A stretch of DNA of 64,000 nt from Euphorbia lathyris (Eukaryota > Streptophyta > Magnoliopsida > Malpighiales > Euphorbiaceae), in contig NC_088916.1 in NCBI RefSeq assembly GCF_963576675.1, positions 53,073,001-53,137,000 of the forward strand, written 5' to 3'. The notes beneath the pieces were generated by a model. The model did not search any database, had not been told where the DNA came from, and saw only the letters and a program-made list of their open reading frames with translations. The first letter of the stretch is position 1; each line of letters starts with the position of its first letter. The position numbers were made by a program, and so were the translations under genes. Positions 1 through 10,807 of the stretch are shown here, piece by piece.

Positions 1-2
1 AA

Positions 3-3000
3 TCAATTCCATCCCGCAAAGAGGGAAGTCTTCCAAGCCATACGGAAGAAAATCCGAAAGAGCATGTTAAGGCTATCACTCTTCGTTCAGGGAAAAATTA
101 CTCAGGTCCGGAAATGCCCGAAAATTCGACTTTACCTGGAACTGATTTACCAAAACCCAAAGAAGATACATTAAAACAAAAAGATGCACCGATTGACTCT
201 AGTACAAAAACTTTTGTACCCAAACCACCTTTTCCACACAAAGTCCGCAACAAGGACTATGACAAACAACTTTTAACATTTTTAGACAAACTTAAGAATT
301 TGCATATTAATTTAACATTTATGGATGCGATTATACAAATTCCCAATTATGGTAAATTCCTCAAAGATTTAATTTCGAAGAAAATCAGTTGGGAAGGAAT
401 TTCATCCATTTCACTAACTGAAGATTGCAGTTCAATTATGTCAAGTAATTTGCCCACAAAACTCAAAGATCCCGGATGTTTTACCATTCCGTGTAAATTG
501 GGAGATATTGAATTTCCCAGTTGTCTCTGTGATTTAGGAGCAAGCATTAACTTGATGCCATTATATATTTTTAATAAATTAGGCTTAGAAGAATACATCA
601 AACGTACCAATATGGTTTTGCAATTAGCAGATCAAACCACTAAAAGACCATACGGTATAATTGAGGATGTTTTAGTTAAAGTTGACAAATTTATTTTTCC
701 TACCGATTTCGTTATTTTAGATTTTGCTTATGATGTAAATTGTCCGCTAATCTTTGGTAGACCGTTCATGAACACGGGACGTGCTCTAGTTGATGTATCG
801 GAAGGGAAAGTAGTTTTACGAATAGGAGACGATAAAATTGAGTTTGATATGAACCAAGCGATGAAATATCCTATGGAAGATTTCGCTTGTATGAAACTCG
901 ATTTAATTGAAGAATGTGTAAATGACATTGTTCAGAAAGAAGAAATAATAGAACCTATAATGAGTGAGGAACCAGAAGATAAGGACCCAGAACCTTTGAT
1001 TCGAGAAGATGGACCAGTTCCGCCTTCGATTGTAGTTCCACCTGAATTAGAACTTAAGGAATTACCAGGACATTTGAGGTACGCTTTCTTAGGCGAAGGC
1101 GATTCTCTACCTATAATTATCTCTAACAACTTGACACAAGTTCAAGAAGAGAAGTTGAAAGAAGTTGTTAGAAATAGGATAGGAAGTATAGGTTGGCAAA
1201 TTTCAGACTTAAAAGTTATTAATCCAAGTATTGTAATGCATAGAATTCACTTAGAAGAAGATAAGCCGCCTAAAGCGGATAGGCAAAGACGCCTAAATCC
1301 GAACATGAAAGAAGTAGTAAAAAATGAGATTACTAAACTTCTGGACAATGAAATCATCTACCCTATCTCGGATAGTGAATGGGTTAGTCCAATCCATTGT
1401 GTACCTAAAAAGGGAGGCATAACAGTTGTAAGGAATGAAGAAGGTGAATTAATACCCACACGAACCACCACTGGTTGGAGGGTTTGTATAGATTATAGAA
1501 ATCTAAATAAAGCAACTAGGAAAGATCATTTTCCTCTTCCTTTCATTGATCAAATGATCGAAAGGATAGCTGGTCATGCTTTCTACTGCTTTCTAGATGT
1601 TTACTCCGGATTCTTTCAAATATACATTTACCCGGATGACCAAGATAAAACAACCTTCACATGTCCTTACGGAACATTTGCATATAGAAGAATGCCCTTT
1701 GGTTTATGTAACGCACCTGCAACATTCCAACGTTGTATGACTGCGATCTTTAATGATTTCATTGAAGATATCATGGAAGTTTTTATTGACGATTTTTCAG
1801 TTTATGGAGATTCTTTTGATTCGTGCCTAGAAAACTTGGATAAAGTTTTGACTAGGTGTGAAGAAACAAATTTGGTATTAAACTGGGAAAAATGTCACTT
1901 CATGGTTGACGAAGGAATTGTTTTAAGTCACAAAATATCTGAAAAAGGATTAGAAGTAGATAGAGCAAAAACTTCAGTAATAGAGAAATTACCCCCTCCA
2001 ACTACTGTTAAGGGAGTAAGATCATTCTTAGGACATGCTGGTTTTTACAGAAGATTTATTAAGAATTTCTCTGTAATTTCCAAACCACTTACTAATTTAC
2101 TCATGAAAGATTCAACCTTTGATTTTAATGAAGAATGCGTTAAAGCTTTCGAAACATTGAAAACTACTTTAGTCAGTGCACCTATTATTTTTAAACCCGA
2201 TTGGGATTTACCATTTGAAATTATGTGTGACGCAAGTGATTTAGCTGTCGGATGTGTTTTAGGTCAAAGGAAAGATAAGAAACTTCATGTCATTTATTAT
2301 GCAAGTCACACACTATCTGGTGCACAATTAAACTACACCACAACAGAAAAAGAAATGTTAGCCGTAGTTTTTGCATGTGACAAGTTTAGGTCATATTTAT
2401 TAGGTTCAAAAGTTATTATTTATACCGATCATGCAGCATTAAGATATTTATTTGCTAAAAAAGATGCAAAACCACGTCTAATTAGATGGGTTTTATTATT
2501 GCAAGAATTTGATATAGAAATCAAAGACAAAAAAGGAGTAGAAAACCTTGTCGCCGATCATCTATCGAGACTTGAAGATGAGAACGGTCCCATAAGTGAA
2601 ACTGTCGGTATACGAGATGATTTCCCTGATGAACATCTCTATCAAATAAAAAGTGTCATGTCTCCTTGGTATGCAGATATTGCTAATTATCTTGCAGCCA
2701 ATATTGTCCCGGAAGGATTAGATTTCCAACAAAAGAAGAAATTCTTCTTCGATATTAAACAATATTTTTGGGAGGATCCTTTTCTGTTCAAAACTTGTGG
2801 TGATGGGATAATTAGGAGATGCGTTGGTGAAAACGAGTACGAATCCATAATGTCAGAATGCCATTCTAGCTCTTATGGAGGACATAATGGAGTTAACAAA
2901 ACTGCTGCTAGAATATTTGAATGCGGTTTCTTTTGGCCTACGATGTTTAAGGACGTTCGTTCGTTTATCACTCGTTGTGATAAGTGCCAAAGAACAGAAA

Positions 3001-3368
3001 ATCTAGGAAGAAAAGATGAGATGCCCCTCACAACCATATTAGAAGTTGAAATCTTCGATATGTGGGGAATAGATTTCATGGGACCCTTTCCCCTTTCTAA
3101 TGGTAAAACTTACATATTAGTTGCCGTTGATTATGTTTCAAAGTGGGTTGAAGCAATTGCAACCCCGACGAATGATTCTAAAGTTGTCATTAATTTTCTT
3201 GACGATATATTTTGTAGATTTGGTTGTCCAAGAATTATCGTTAGTGATGGAGGTACTCATTTTATAAACAAGAGTTTTGAAACTCTTATGAAAAAATATG
3301 GAGTACGCCACCGCGTATCAACTGCCATACCATCCTCAGTCAAATGGTCAGGCGGAGATATCAAATAG
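3..3368 (+). pseudogene. Athila gag-pol polyprotein (end of gag, protease, RT, RNase H, integrase start)
   Basis: The frame is already open at base 3, so this is the interior of a longer gag-pol ORF; the first internal Met is at 114. Counting from that Met, the aspartic protease motif DLGAS is at residues 140-144. The reverse transcriptase follows with its catalytic FIDD near residue 557, RNase H with DASD near 706, the integrase HHCC zinc finger near 922-960, and integrase core aspartates in GIDFMGP (about 984) and SDGGTHF (about 1044). The product would copy element RNA into DNA in a cytoplasmic particle and integrate it. The frame ends at 3368 after a one-base shift near 3327, just before the third catalytic integrase residue, so this copy cannot make full integrase. 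Family assignment is firm; activity is excluded by the shift. Confidence 0.93.
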
Positions 3369-3948
3369 AGAACTCAAATGGATTCTCGAAAAAACAGTTT
3401 CATCCACAAGAAAAGATTGGTCTTCTAAACTCAATAATGCGTTATGGGCATACCGTACTGCATTTAAAACACCAATAGGAATGACTCCTTACCGCTTAGT
3501 ATATGGTAAGACATGGCATTTGCCAGTCGAATTAGAACATAAAGCCTATTGGGCTATTAGAGCACTTAATTTCGATTTACATCAAGCAGGTAAGAAACGT
3601 TTGCTCAATTTGAATGAGTTAGATGAGTTACGCCATCTATCTTATGAAAATGCAAAGATTTATAAAGAAAAAGTGAAGAAATGGCACGATGCCAAAATTA
3701 AAGTCAAACACTTTAATGTTGGGGATAAAGTGCTTTTATTTCATTCACGACTTCGTTTATTTCCAGGAAAACTTAAGTCTAGATGGATAGGACCGTATTT
3801 AGTCGTCAAAACTTTCGATTATGGTTCCTTAGAACTAGAAGGTCCTACCGGAGTTCGATTCAAAGTTAATGGTAATCGATGTAAAATCTATTACGAAAAT
3901 ATTTCCCAACTAGGAATTGAGTTCGTAACAAGATTATCTGACGTTTAA
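3328..3948 (+). pseudogene. Athila integrase C-terminal part, shifted frame
   Basis: This is the continuation of the integrase in another frame. It opens with the conserved HPQSNGQAE block that carries the catalytic glutamate and continues to the C-terminal domain with WIGPYLV near 3787. An ATG at 3298 opens the same frame but is not the natural start, because the upstream protein runs in the other frame to about 3327. One extra base near 3327 explains the break. The stop at 3946-3948 ends pol. What follows is AT-rich non-coding sequence before the env-like region. Confidence 0.88.
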
Positions 3949-4296
3949 AATACTCAGTTTATTTTACTCAGTTTATTTTGTTTTATTGTTTTTATGTTTT
4001 TATGTTTTTATTTTATTTATTTTATTTTATTTTTCCAAAATACATGCTTTTTATGTTTTTTATGATTAGATTACTTTATATTATGATTTAGGCATGTCCA
4101 TATTTTTATTTTATGGTTTTAGAATTAATTTTTAGGTAATTAGGCTGAAATTGTAGTTTTAAGCAATTCTCTATCGAGAATTTGAAATTCTCTGCCGAGA
4201 ATGCCTTTTTTAGACTTGTCTATTTTTGACTCAGGTTTCTCTGTTCATACCGAGAATTTTAAATTCTCTGCCGTGAATCAGGAGATGAGCTTTGAT
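3949..4296 (+). other. Post-pol spacer with short GAGAATTT inverted repeats
   Basis: After the pol stop there is a T-rich stretch with repeated TTTTATTT words and then, at about 4171-4290, two short hairpins with arms GAGAATTT and AAATTCTC. No reading frame of note is present. The same GAGAATT/AATTCTC theme recurs before env-like copy B, so this looks like part of a repeated leader unit and not random spacer. Confidence 0.6.
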
Positions 4297-4383
4297 ACCT
4301 GATTTTCGCAAGAAAATCAGCGTGTCGCGGCCGCGGCTTTGCCATTCGCGGTCGCGACACACGTATTTCTTGCGCTATCAGGT
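4297..4383. repeat. Long CpG-rich imperfect palindrome before env-like copy A
   Basis: The arms pair from ACCTGAT (4297-4303) to ATCAGGT (4377-4383), then CGCAAGAAA with TTTCTTGCG, and a GC core GTGTCGCGGCCGCG (4322-4335) with CGCGGTCGCGACAC (4347-4360), one mismatch. The loop is CTTTGCCATT. The core and loop recur almost unchanged at 6267-6311, and the core again in the LTR at 9512-9553. It would fold as a strong hairpin in RNA or single-stranded DNA. Confidence 0.85.
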
Positions 4384-4623
4384 CTGAAATGGTACAATCC
4401 TTTCAACGAACCTCTTGACGAATGAAACATTAAGTTTCTTCACTCCCGAAAGGTGCAATTTATGCCTTTTCATAGTTCAAACAACACCTCTTTCCATCCT
4501 AAACTGTTATAAATTAATCATCGAGGATGCAGGTTCTGTTACATTTCATTTTCATCCTTGTCAGAACTCTGATTTTTCTTCACAAACACTGTACTTCGCT
4601 AAAAGTAACATACACTTTGCACC

Positions 4624-5571
4624 ATGCCTACCAAAAACAACCCAAAAAGGCGCCATGCTGCCTCAATCAACAAACGCCCTGCCCTATCCAAGCGATATGG
4701 GGCGCTTTTTCCTATCTTCAGCCATGATGAAGGTAGGCGTTATTGGAATCTCCGTTACACATTCTTCACCGGAATGTTGTATATGGATGAATTCCTTAAC
4801 AACCAACTTGGAATCAGTGATGACATGCATCGCTACATGGAACGCCTAGGGTGGACCAAATTTGCCAAAATGCGTTTTCCAATCATAGGTGATTGGATTA
4901 TAGAATTTTTCTGTGCCGTTCGTTTCACTAATAAACGACGAGTACGTCTCAGTTTTCGTCGAGACGGCGAAATCTTCACTTTCGGCTATCCTGAGTTGCA
5001 TGCTTGGTTTGGTTTTCCCCCGAGGGATACAATTAAACGTCATCCTGGACGAGACATGACATCCTCAGACATTTGGAGAATGCTCATAGGATTCTGACGA
5101 TTCAATTCAAAACTCGCCTATAATCACTCTTTTCGCTCCAACTCCATGCTGTATCTACACAAATTTCTGTGCCACAGTTTGTTCGGGCGCATATTCAGTA
5201 GTGTGGTCCGTGACACAGATTTGTATGTTCTTGGAGATATATTCCAGGGCAATGCAGTGGATTCTTCCAAAATTCTGATGGAAGGTCTTGTCGCCGCTTC
5301 TCGATCCAAAGATAAGAAGATTGGGTTCGACAATATAATCTGTGGGATAATTCTCGGTACCAAGGGTACAATTGATGTTCCCTGGAGTGATGAGGAATTC
5401 TTCCCGACAATTGACTATGAATTTCTCGAGCACGAAAGACTTGTAAAACGTGTCTTTCGGGCAGGGCCTACATTTTTGTCTGCATCGGAACGTGAAACTT
5501 TCGTGCAGTTTCAAATATATCGTATTAAGGCCAGAGATATCCCAATAGATAGGGATGAATATATAGAATAG
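4624..5571 (+). pseudogene. Athila post-pol env-like/ORF-1 family protein, copy A
   Basis: The start ATG at 4624 lies in a good plant context (CACCATGC). The frame runs to a TGA at 5095-5097 and continues in the same frame to 5571, so a single in-frame stop splits it. The protein is basic at its N-terminus and then has a conserved block of about 100 residues with the motifs ERLGW, MRFPII and WFGFP, and a second block with LHKFLCHSLFGR and GIILGTKG. These blocks match the downstream protein at 6659-7878 and the protein family found after pol in Athila elements. I see no clear signal peptide or membrane span, so an envelope role is not shown. Its function is unknown. It is preceded by the palindrome at 4297-4383. 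Confidence 0.75.
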
Positions 5572-6195
5572 TTTACGTTTTTCATTGTTTTTTTGTATAT
5601 ATATTTTGTTTTGTTTTTTACTATTGGTTTGTTTTTCATTATTTGTACATATGTTTATATAATAAAAATCTTATTTAGTTCAATTCTTAATTTTATTAAC
5701 CTTATTGATTTGATCCAATATCTATACTTAACATATTTTATATGGGTCATCTCTATATATTCTTACTCAAAATTAAGATTACACAACATTCACATGAACT
5801 ACTACGTTTATTTTTATTATGATTCCACACGTTTATCTAGATTTAATTTTATTTATAACTCAATTTATTTTCAATGAATTAAGTTATGATTTAATCGAAT
5901 CAATTCATGTATTTAATATGTATTAATATGCACTTATAATGCATTTAATTTGGTTCTTTTAACTTATATGCATAAAATAACCATTTAAGTTTCATTAATT
6001 CCTTATAAACCACTTTATTACTCTTTAATTTTATTTATTAAGGTTACACCTTTGGTTTTCCTTGGCATTAATGACATTTATTTAAGTTTTTAAAGTGCAG
6101 GAACATTTCATTTTAAATTCAGGAACCATTCCACAACAAATAAATGCACAAACCATGACAAAAGGCACCTTAATAGGCATATTTACCCATTCTCT
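5572..6195 (+). other. AT-rich spacer between the two env-like copies
   Basis: About 620 bases of very AT-rich sequence without a credible reading frame. It ends at the hairpin and leader that precede env-like copy B. Nothing else is recognisable here. Confidence 0.6.
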
Positions 6196-6311
6196 ACCGA
6201 GAATTTATTAATTCTCGGTATGAGCAGAGTTTTTGGCATAATTTCAGGGCGGAATTGCCTGAAATTCGCGTGCCGCGGCCGCGGCTTTGCCATTCGCGGT
6301 CGCGACACGCG
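6196..6311. repeat. Paired hairpins in the leader of env-like copy B
   Basis: The first hairpin is a perfect 10-bp inverted repeat ACCGAGAATT/AATTCTCGGT with a four-base loop (6196-6219). The second has arms CGCGTGCCGCGGCCGCG (6267-6283) and CGCGGTCGCGACACGCG (6295-6311) with two mismatches and the loop GCTTTGCCATT. Both relate to the elements before copy A (4171-4383), and the second to the LTR hairpin at 9512-9553. Confidence 0.85.
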
Positions 6312-6329
6312 CTAAACTTGCCCTATCCA

Positions 6330-6658
6330 TTCCGATTTTGCTACCTATTTTTGCCTATTCCTATTCCTATTCCTACTCTACCTATTCACCTACCTCTACA
6401 TCCCTATATAAACCTACCTCTTACACAAACCTCACATCACCTCTATTTTTACCCAATCCCTTACTCTACCTCTTCCCCAAAAATCTACTTTTCCCTCTTC
6501 CCAATTTATGCACTCCAATTTCTATCATATTTCCTATTTTCAATCACTTCATTTTCCAAACCCCAACCTCATCTTAAAGCTTTGGTCTTTCTCTCCACTT
6601 CATTTTTTTTCTTCTTCTTCTTCTTCTCAAAACCCTAAAAACACTAAACACCATCACC
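6330..6658 (+). promoter_or_regulatory. G-poor promoter-like leader with TATA box before env-like copy B
   Basis: A TATATAAA box lies at 6405-6412, about 250 bases before the ATG. From about 6340 to 6658 the plus strand is almost free of G and rich in C, T and A, ending in a CTTCTTCTT run and CACCATGG around the start codon. This is the composition of an unstructured plant 5' untranslated region. It suggests that copy B could be transcribed from an internal promoter and not only from the LTR. This is inference from sequence; no transcript is shown. Confidence 0.55.
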
Positions 6659-7878
6659 ATGGTTAGGACAAAGCGTGTTGGTAACAAACCCGCCGTTACG
6701 GAAGCTAATCGCCTTCGGGTTCAATGTGGAGCTTATTTTGACATCTATTCAGAGGAAGAAGCCTCTCGTTTCAAACATTTTTCACAAGCCGACCGCCAAT
6801 TTGTGGATATGCACTTCTTAGACTTCCATTCGGTAAGAGTATTAAATTTCTCTACTCGAATTGATGCCTTTATTGAAGCTTTGGGTTGGCAAGAGTTCGT
6901 TAGTATGCGTTTCCCGCGTATTAATGAGTATGTTGTGGAATTTTTGGTCACTCTATCCATAAACAAGAAGAAACCTTCAATTTCTTTTAGGAATAATGGT
7001 ATCCCTTACACCATTGATTATGAAGCAATGGGAAACATGTTTGGCTTCCCTACTTCGGATTTTTACGATAAGCCTAAGGATTTTGATAATGATGCTATTT
7101 GCAAACTCTCTCGGATCAAGATTATTTTAATTCAAAAAACACTTCAAGCAAGTTGATTAAGGACAATTGTGTGTTCTATTTTCACAAATTTTTGAGTTTC
7201 TCCTTGTTTGGTCGTGTTGAGAGTTCAAAGGTCCAAGTTCGCGATTTGTATGTTTTGGATAGTTTGCTTAAAGGTTTGAGGATTGATAGTATTGGTATCA
7301 TGTTTGACAATTTGTTCTGTGCTTCGAGGGCTACTACAATTCAAATCCCTCTTTGTAATTTTATCACCGGTCTTGTGTTGGGAGCACGGGGTGAATTGGC
7401 CGACTATGACATGTCCACCTACCATGGGTATGTTCCGCTTTTGGACATTTCGGCTCTTGAGCGGGCTCACTTATTGCTTCCGCAAGGTCCCCCCGTCTTT
7501 ATTTCGTATGCCTCCCGTATAGCCCACCTTCGTGGCACTATGGGTGGTGGCGCTTCAAGTTCCCAATTTGCAGGTACCGAAGGCGGTGGAGATGCGGAAG
7601 GAGAGGAGGATGCACCACCGGCTCAAGCACAACCCCAAGCACCTCAAGCGGAGGATAATCCGGTAGATTTACGGAGGATTTTGGACCAAATCAATTCCAA
7701 CAACCGTCAAATGAACTTAAGGATTGATGATTTGGTTGAGAACAATATGGTGATGAATGACAACCTCAACCTTTTGAGGCGTGAACATCGATCGACTCGG
7801 CATCGGATGCTTTCCTTTTTCCGATGCCGCAATGTGGAGACGTCGCCAACACCTCCGGATTCACCACCTCACGCTTAG
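6659..7878 (+). pseudogene. Athila post-pol env-like/ORF-1 family protein, copy B
   Basis: The ATG at 6659 has an ideal context (CACCATGG). The first frame runs to 7156; a shift near 7095-7110 moves the homologous protein into the frame that ends at 7878. Conserved blocks are ALGWQEFVSMRFPRI, SFRNNG and MFGFP in the first part, and FYFHKFLSFSLFGR and FITGLVLGARG in the second. They align in order with copy A at 4624-5571. The C-terminus is extra: a Gly/Ala/Pro/Gln-rich acidic stretch, then a probable coiled coil (RRILDQINSNNRQMNLRIDD) and a basic, Pro-rich tail. Function is unknown; an envelope role is not supported by visible membrane spans. Confidence 0.75.
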
Positions 7879-8619
7879 GTTGTTTTCCTTTCATTTTGTT
7901 TTTATTTTGTTATAATTTGGTACACTTTTCATTTTCTTATGTTTGGTACAATTTTTACTTTTCTGTTGAATGTTTCATTTGCTTAATTTAACTCTTTGTT
8001 CCGTATGCCTTATTTCGTATTTTATGTTTTCTCCATTATTTTTGCACCAATGAGGACATGGTCCAATTTAAGTGTGGGAGGAGACATTCATATATCAATT
8101 TCTACACAAATACGAACAAATGCAACGAATGATATTCATGCAAATGCAACACATATACATATTGCAAAACATTTTTCACAATAACTTAACATTTTCATAA
8201 GTTAATATAATTATTTTTTTTAGGTTATCATTATCAATAGAAATAATATTTCTATACGGGTAATATTTTTCAAAAATTTCACAAATCTCCGATACGATTT
8301 TTAAGTAAGAATTGTCTCGAGTAAATATACTTTAAGTAAAGATTCTTTATTCAATCTCTATTGTATATCATGCAATTCATGATACAATAAATCTTATTTT
8401 AAATTTTCAATTAGGTTTATAGGCACTAAATTGAACTAATAATTTTAGCTCGGTTTGATTCCGTCTTACATTAACACCAATTGAAGTTTTTAAGGAAACT
8501 TTAGCCATAATACATGTTGAATTTTAAGTCAATATAGGATGAATGTGCTATCTTTCTTTTTCCCAACTTACAATTTTATAAAATTCATGTTAATTAATCA
8601 ATGAGTTGAATTCTTAACT
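7879..8619 (+). other. Athila non-coding region with conserved TTTAAGTGTGGGAG motif
   Basis: There is no gene here. At about 8047-8085 the text CAATGAGGACATGG followed by TTTAAGTGTGGGAGGAG resembles the motif that follows coding regions in many Athila/Tat elements and looks like an internal purine tract. The rest is AT-rich. Confidence 0.5.
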
Positions 8620-8900
8620 TTTGGCCACGATTGAGACCAACCTTATCACAATCGAGGTATGAAAGGGAAGAATAATTAAGTACCGTTTACTTTTGGCCAC
8701 GGTTGCGACCACCCTTATCACAATCGAGGTATGGAAGGAACGTTTAAATAATGAAAACAAGCGTGTATAAGTTTAAAGTAACGATTGCGTCCACCCATGG
8801 CATGGTCGGTACCTCTTAAGCAAACACAAAAAGGAAAAAGGTAATAATAAAATACGTACAAGGTTACGGTTGAAACCACCCTTATTTCGAGCGTAACCAA
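8620..8900. repeat. Degenerate tandem repeats in the Athila 3' region
   Basis: Four diverged units carry a core of the type ACGATTGAGACCACCCTTAT followed by an ATCGAGGTATG-like end, at about 8623, 8693, 8779 and 8861. Spacing is irregular, 70-90 bases. Tandem repeats in this position, between coding region and polypurine tract, are known from several plant gypsy lineages. I assign no function. Confidence 0.6.
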
Positions 8901-9232
8901 GCAAATAAAAACAAGTACTTATTCATTTTAATATATCTTTAAGTTTGGGAAAGGAAATTTTGTGCTTTGAAATACCTTGAGATGAAAGACTCAATAACAT
9001 GCGTGCTTATACATTGTCCCGAATACTTCAATTTAAAATTGCACATACAAGACGAATGATATATCGTATATTATACTCAGTTAGTTTAATGTTTGCGTAT
9101 ACATTTGCCATGCGAAGTTAGTCTTTTCGGCTTAACTAATTTAAAAGGTAATACAGAGATATATGTTTTATTTTCATAAAGAGATTAGTTAGAGAATAAA
9201 TTCAGCGAAATTTTGCTCGGGACTAGCAAAAG

Positions 9233-9248
9233 ATTAAGTGTGGAGATT
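9233..9248 (+). promoter_or_regulatory. Athila polypurine tract
   Basis: The purine-rich AAGTGTGGAGAT lies directly before the LTR start TGTTAAGC at 9249. This is the expected place for the plus-strand DNA primer in reverse transcription. Similar purine motifs occur at 8067 and 8938 but are not followed by an LTR end. Confidence 0.7.
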
Positions 9249-9511
9249 TGTTAAGCCCAAAATATATCTAATATATCATCAATAATTACATCAATATTGC
9301 TACAAATTTATACTATTTATAACTGTTTAGAAAGCTTTTACTCTCGAATATGTTTCTTTCATACAAGGTACATAAATATTTGGTAAAATCCAAATAGGAA
9401 CGAAAAGAGCTCAAAAATAGAAGAAAAACCCTACAAAAGGAGTCAAAGACGACGAAAATTAATAACGCTAAGTCGAGGACACGAACGAGAGCAGAAATTC
9501 AGAAAAAGCTC

Positions 9512-9553
9512 CGTGCCGCGACCGCGGCCCCCCTCTTTCACGGTCGCGACACG
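9512..9553. repeat. CpG-rich hairpin in the Athila LTR
   Basis: Arms CGTGCCGCGACCG (9512-9524) and CGGTCGCGACACG (9541-9553), one mismatch. The arms match the hairpins before both env-like ORFs (4322-4360 and 6267-6311), though the loop differs. It lies about 224 bases upstream of the TATA box. Confidence 0.8.
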
Positions 9554-9776
9554 CGCCTTCAGCCACTTCTTCCCTTCGTCCGAAGCTCAACTTGATGCTC
9601 CCCCATTCACGGTAGTGAATTTGATAAATCTCGGTACGAGCAGGAGATTTGGAAGCCATTTTGCACACTTTCATTTTCAACAAAACACGACTGTTCGAGT
9701 GGATAAAGACGTTCTTCCACAGCGGACACGATCCTTCACAACGGACACGACACTTCAATTAAGACTCTTCAACATC

Positions 9777-9784
9777 TATAAATA
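9777..9784 (+). promoter_or_regulatory. TATA box of the Athila LTR
   Basis: TATAAATA in the middle of the LTR, the usual place for the retrotransposon promoter. The CpG-rich hairpin lies upstream of it. Confidence 0.6.
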
Positions 9785-10807
9785 AAGAGTTGATGGAGAG
9801 TTGAAATATATATGTGATATGTATAGAAGAAAGAATTAGTGTAGAATTTATGCAGAAATTACGAATCAAGTGATTCAGAGATTAGAAGTTCATTTCTGTT
9901 CAAAGCAATATGTTGTACACACATTGTTTATTCAATAATAACAAATTCAGTAACGTTTAGACATTGTTCCAGTTTAGTTTTCATTTTGGTAGAGGCCGAC
10001 CGTATCCCTATTACGAAGTTACAGCGAGAAGATTGAGTAGAGGATTCGCCCCTGAGCCTGACAAACTCTAACGAAACCCAAGGAAAGGATTGATCAACCC
10101 ATTCACTTGCACGCCATCGAAGAATTCAATGCTCCATGTTCTCTGTAAACTTGTATCAATTTACATTTCATCTAATAAAGTCCGTTCTTTCGATAGATCG
10201 TTATGCAGCACTTATGGTAACCAATCCACTAAAGTGACTGCTGGTGTTTTCATTAAAACGTATTTTATTCAAATCTTTACAAGGAAACTTTGTTGAACAC
10301 TTAAGCAAATTACTATCTCGGTAGAGTTTTAATTTGGTTAAGGGCAATTTATCCCGGTTAAGGGTTTTGTCGTGTTCAAAGCCAATTAATTAGAGGTTCC
10401 ATCATTTATTTCATCTTTATAATTCCTACAAAGTTTAAAGTTGTTTCTTTGCTTAATGCAAACGAATACATTAGTTTACTTTTCTAAAAAGTACTAAACG
10501 CTCCTGTTTTGCAAATTCATTCTTAAATCAGAATATTTTCTAACGTTTTCATACTCTAATCTAATTCTCATTCTAGCAATTTCAAAACCAAAACCGATTA
10601 AACGATTTTTCCATATTATAAACCTTTAAAAGTAAAATTCAACCGATTATAAATAAGTTTTGTTAAAAAACGTTCCCTGTGGGATCGATATCTTTTATTA
10701 CTACAAGCGTATACCGTGCACTTGCGGAAATCGCTCAACACCTACACGTAGAAAGCAAAAGATCAGAATCTATAGCTAGAGAGTAAAGAAAGATAAGGTG
10801 ACCATAC

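Larger units (their letters stand above)
1..10740 (+). mobile_element. Athila-lineage Ty3/gypsy retrotransposon, 5' part outside window
   Basis: The order seen is end of gag, protease, reverse transcriptase, RNase H, integrase, long post-pol region with two env-like ORFs, polypurine tract and 3' LTR. The protease motif DLGAS, the RT motif FIDD and the phrase KAITLRSGK before the protease are typical of the Athila lineage. The right boundary is set by LTR ends TGTTAAGC (9249) and GCTCAACA (ending 10740), inverted repeats with one mismatch. The 5' LTR, primer site and most of gag lie before base 1, so the target duplication cannot be checked. The element appears to have inserted into the minus-strand gene at 10808-12078, since that gene's last visible splice donor points into the LTR. 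It is inactive: a frameshift in integrase, a stop in env-like copy A and a frameshift in copy B. Confidence 0.9.
9249..10740 (+). repeat. Athila 3' LTR, 1492 bp
   Basis: It starts TGTTAAGC after a purine tract and ends GCTCAACA, with one mismatch between the inverted ends. The length fits Athila LTRs. It contains a CpG-rich hairpin (9512-9553) and a TATAAATA box (9777-9784), the likely promoter, so transcription would start near 9810. The partner 5' LTR lies outside the window, so age cannot be estimated. Confidence 0.85.

Noticed and set aside
4415..4849. 144-codon frame overlapping env-like copy A
   Set aside because: Out of frame with the conserved protein at 4624-5571 and without family similarity.
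6255..6638. 127-codon frame over the leader of env-like copy B
   Set aside because: Composition (Pro, Leu, Tyr, Phe from C/T-rich sequence) reflects the G-poor leader; no domain, and the better start is at 6659.
9468..9785. Open frames of 90-96 codons on both strands in the LTR
   Set aside because: They follow from the GC-rich hairpin region of the LTR and have no recognisable domain.
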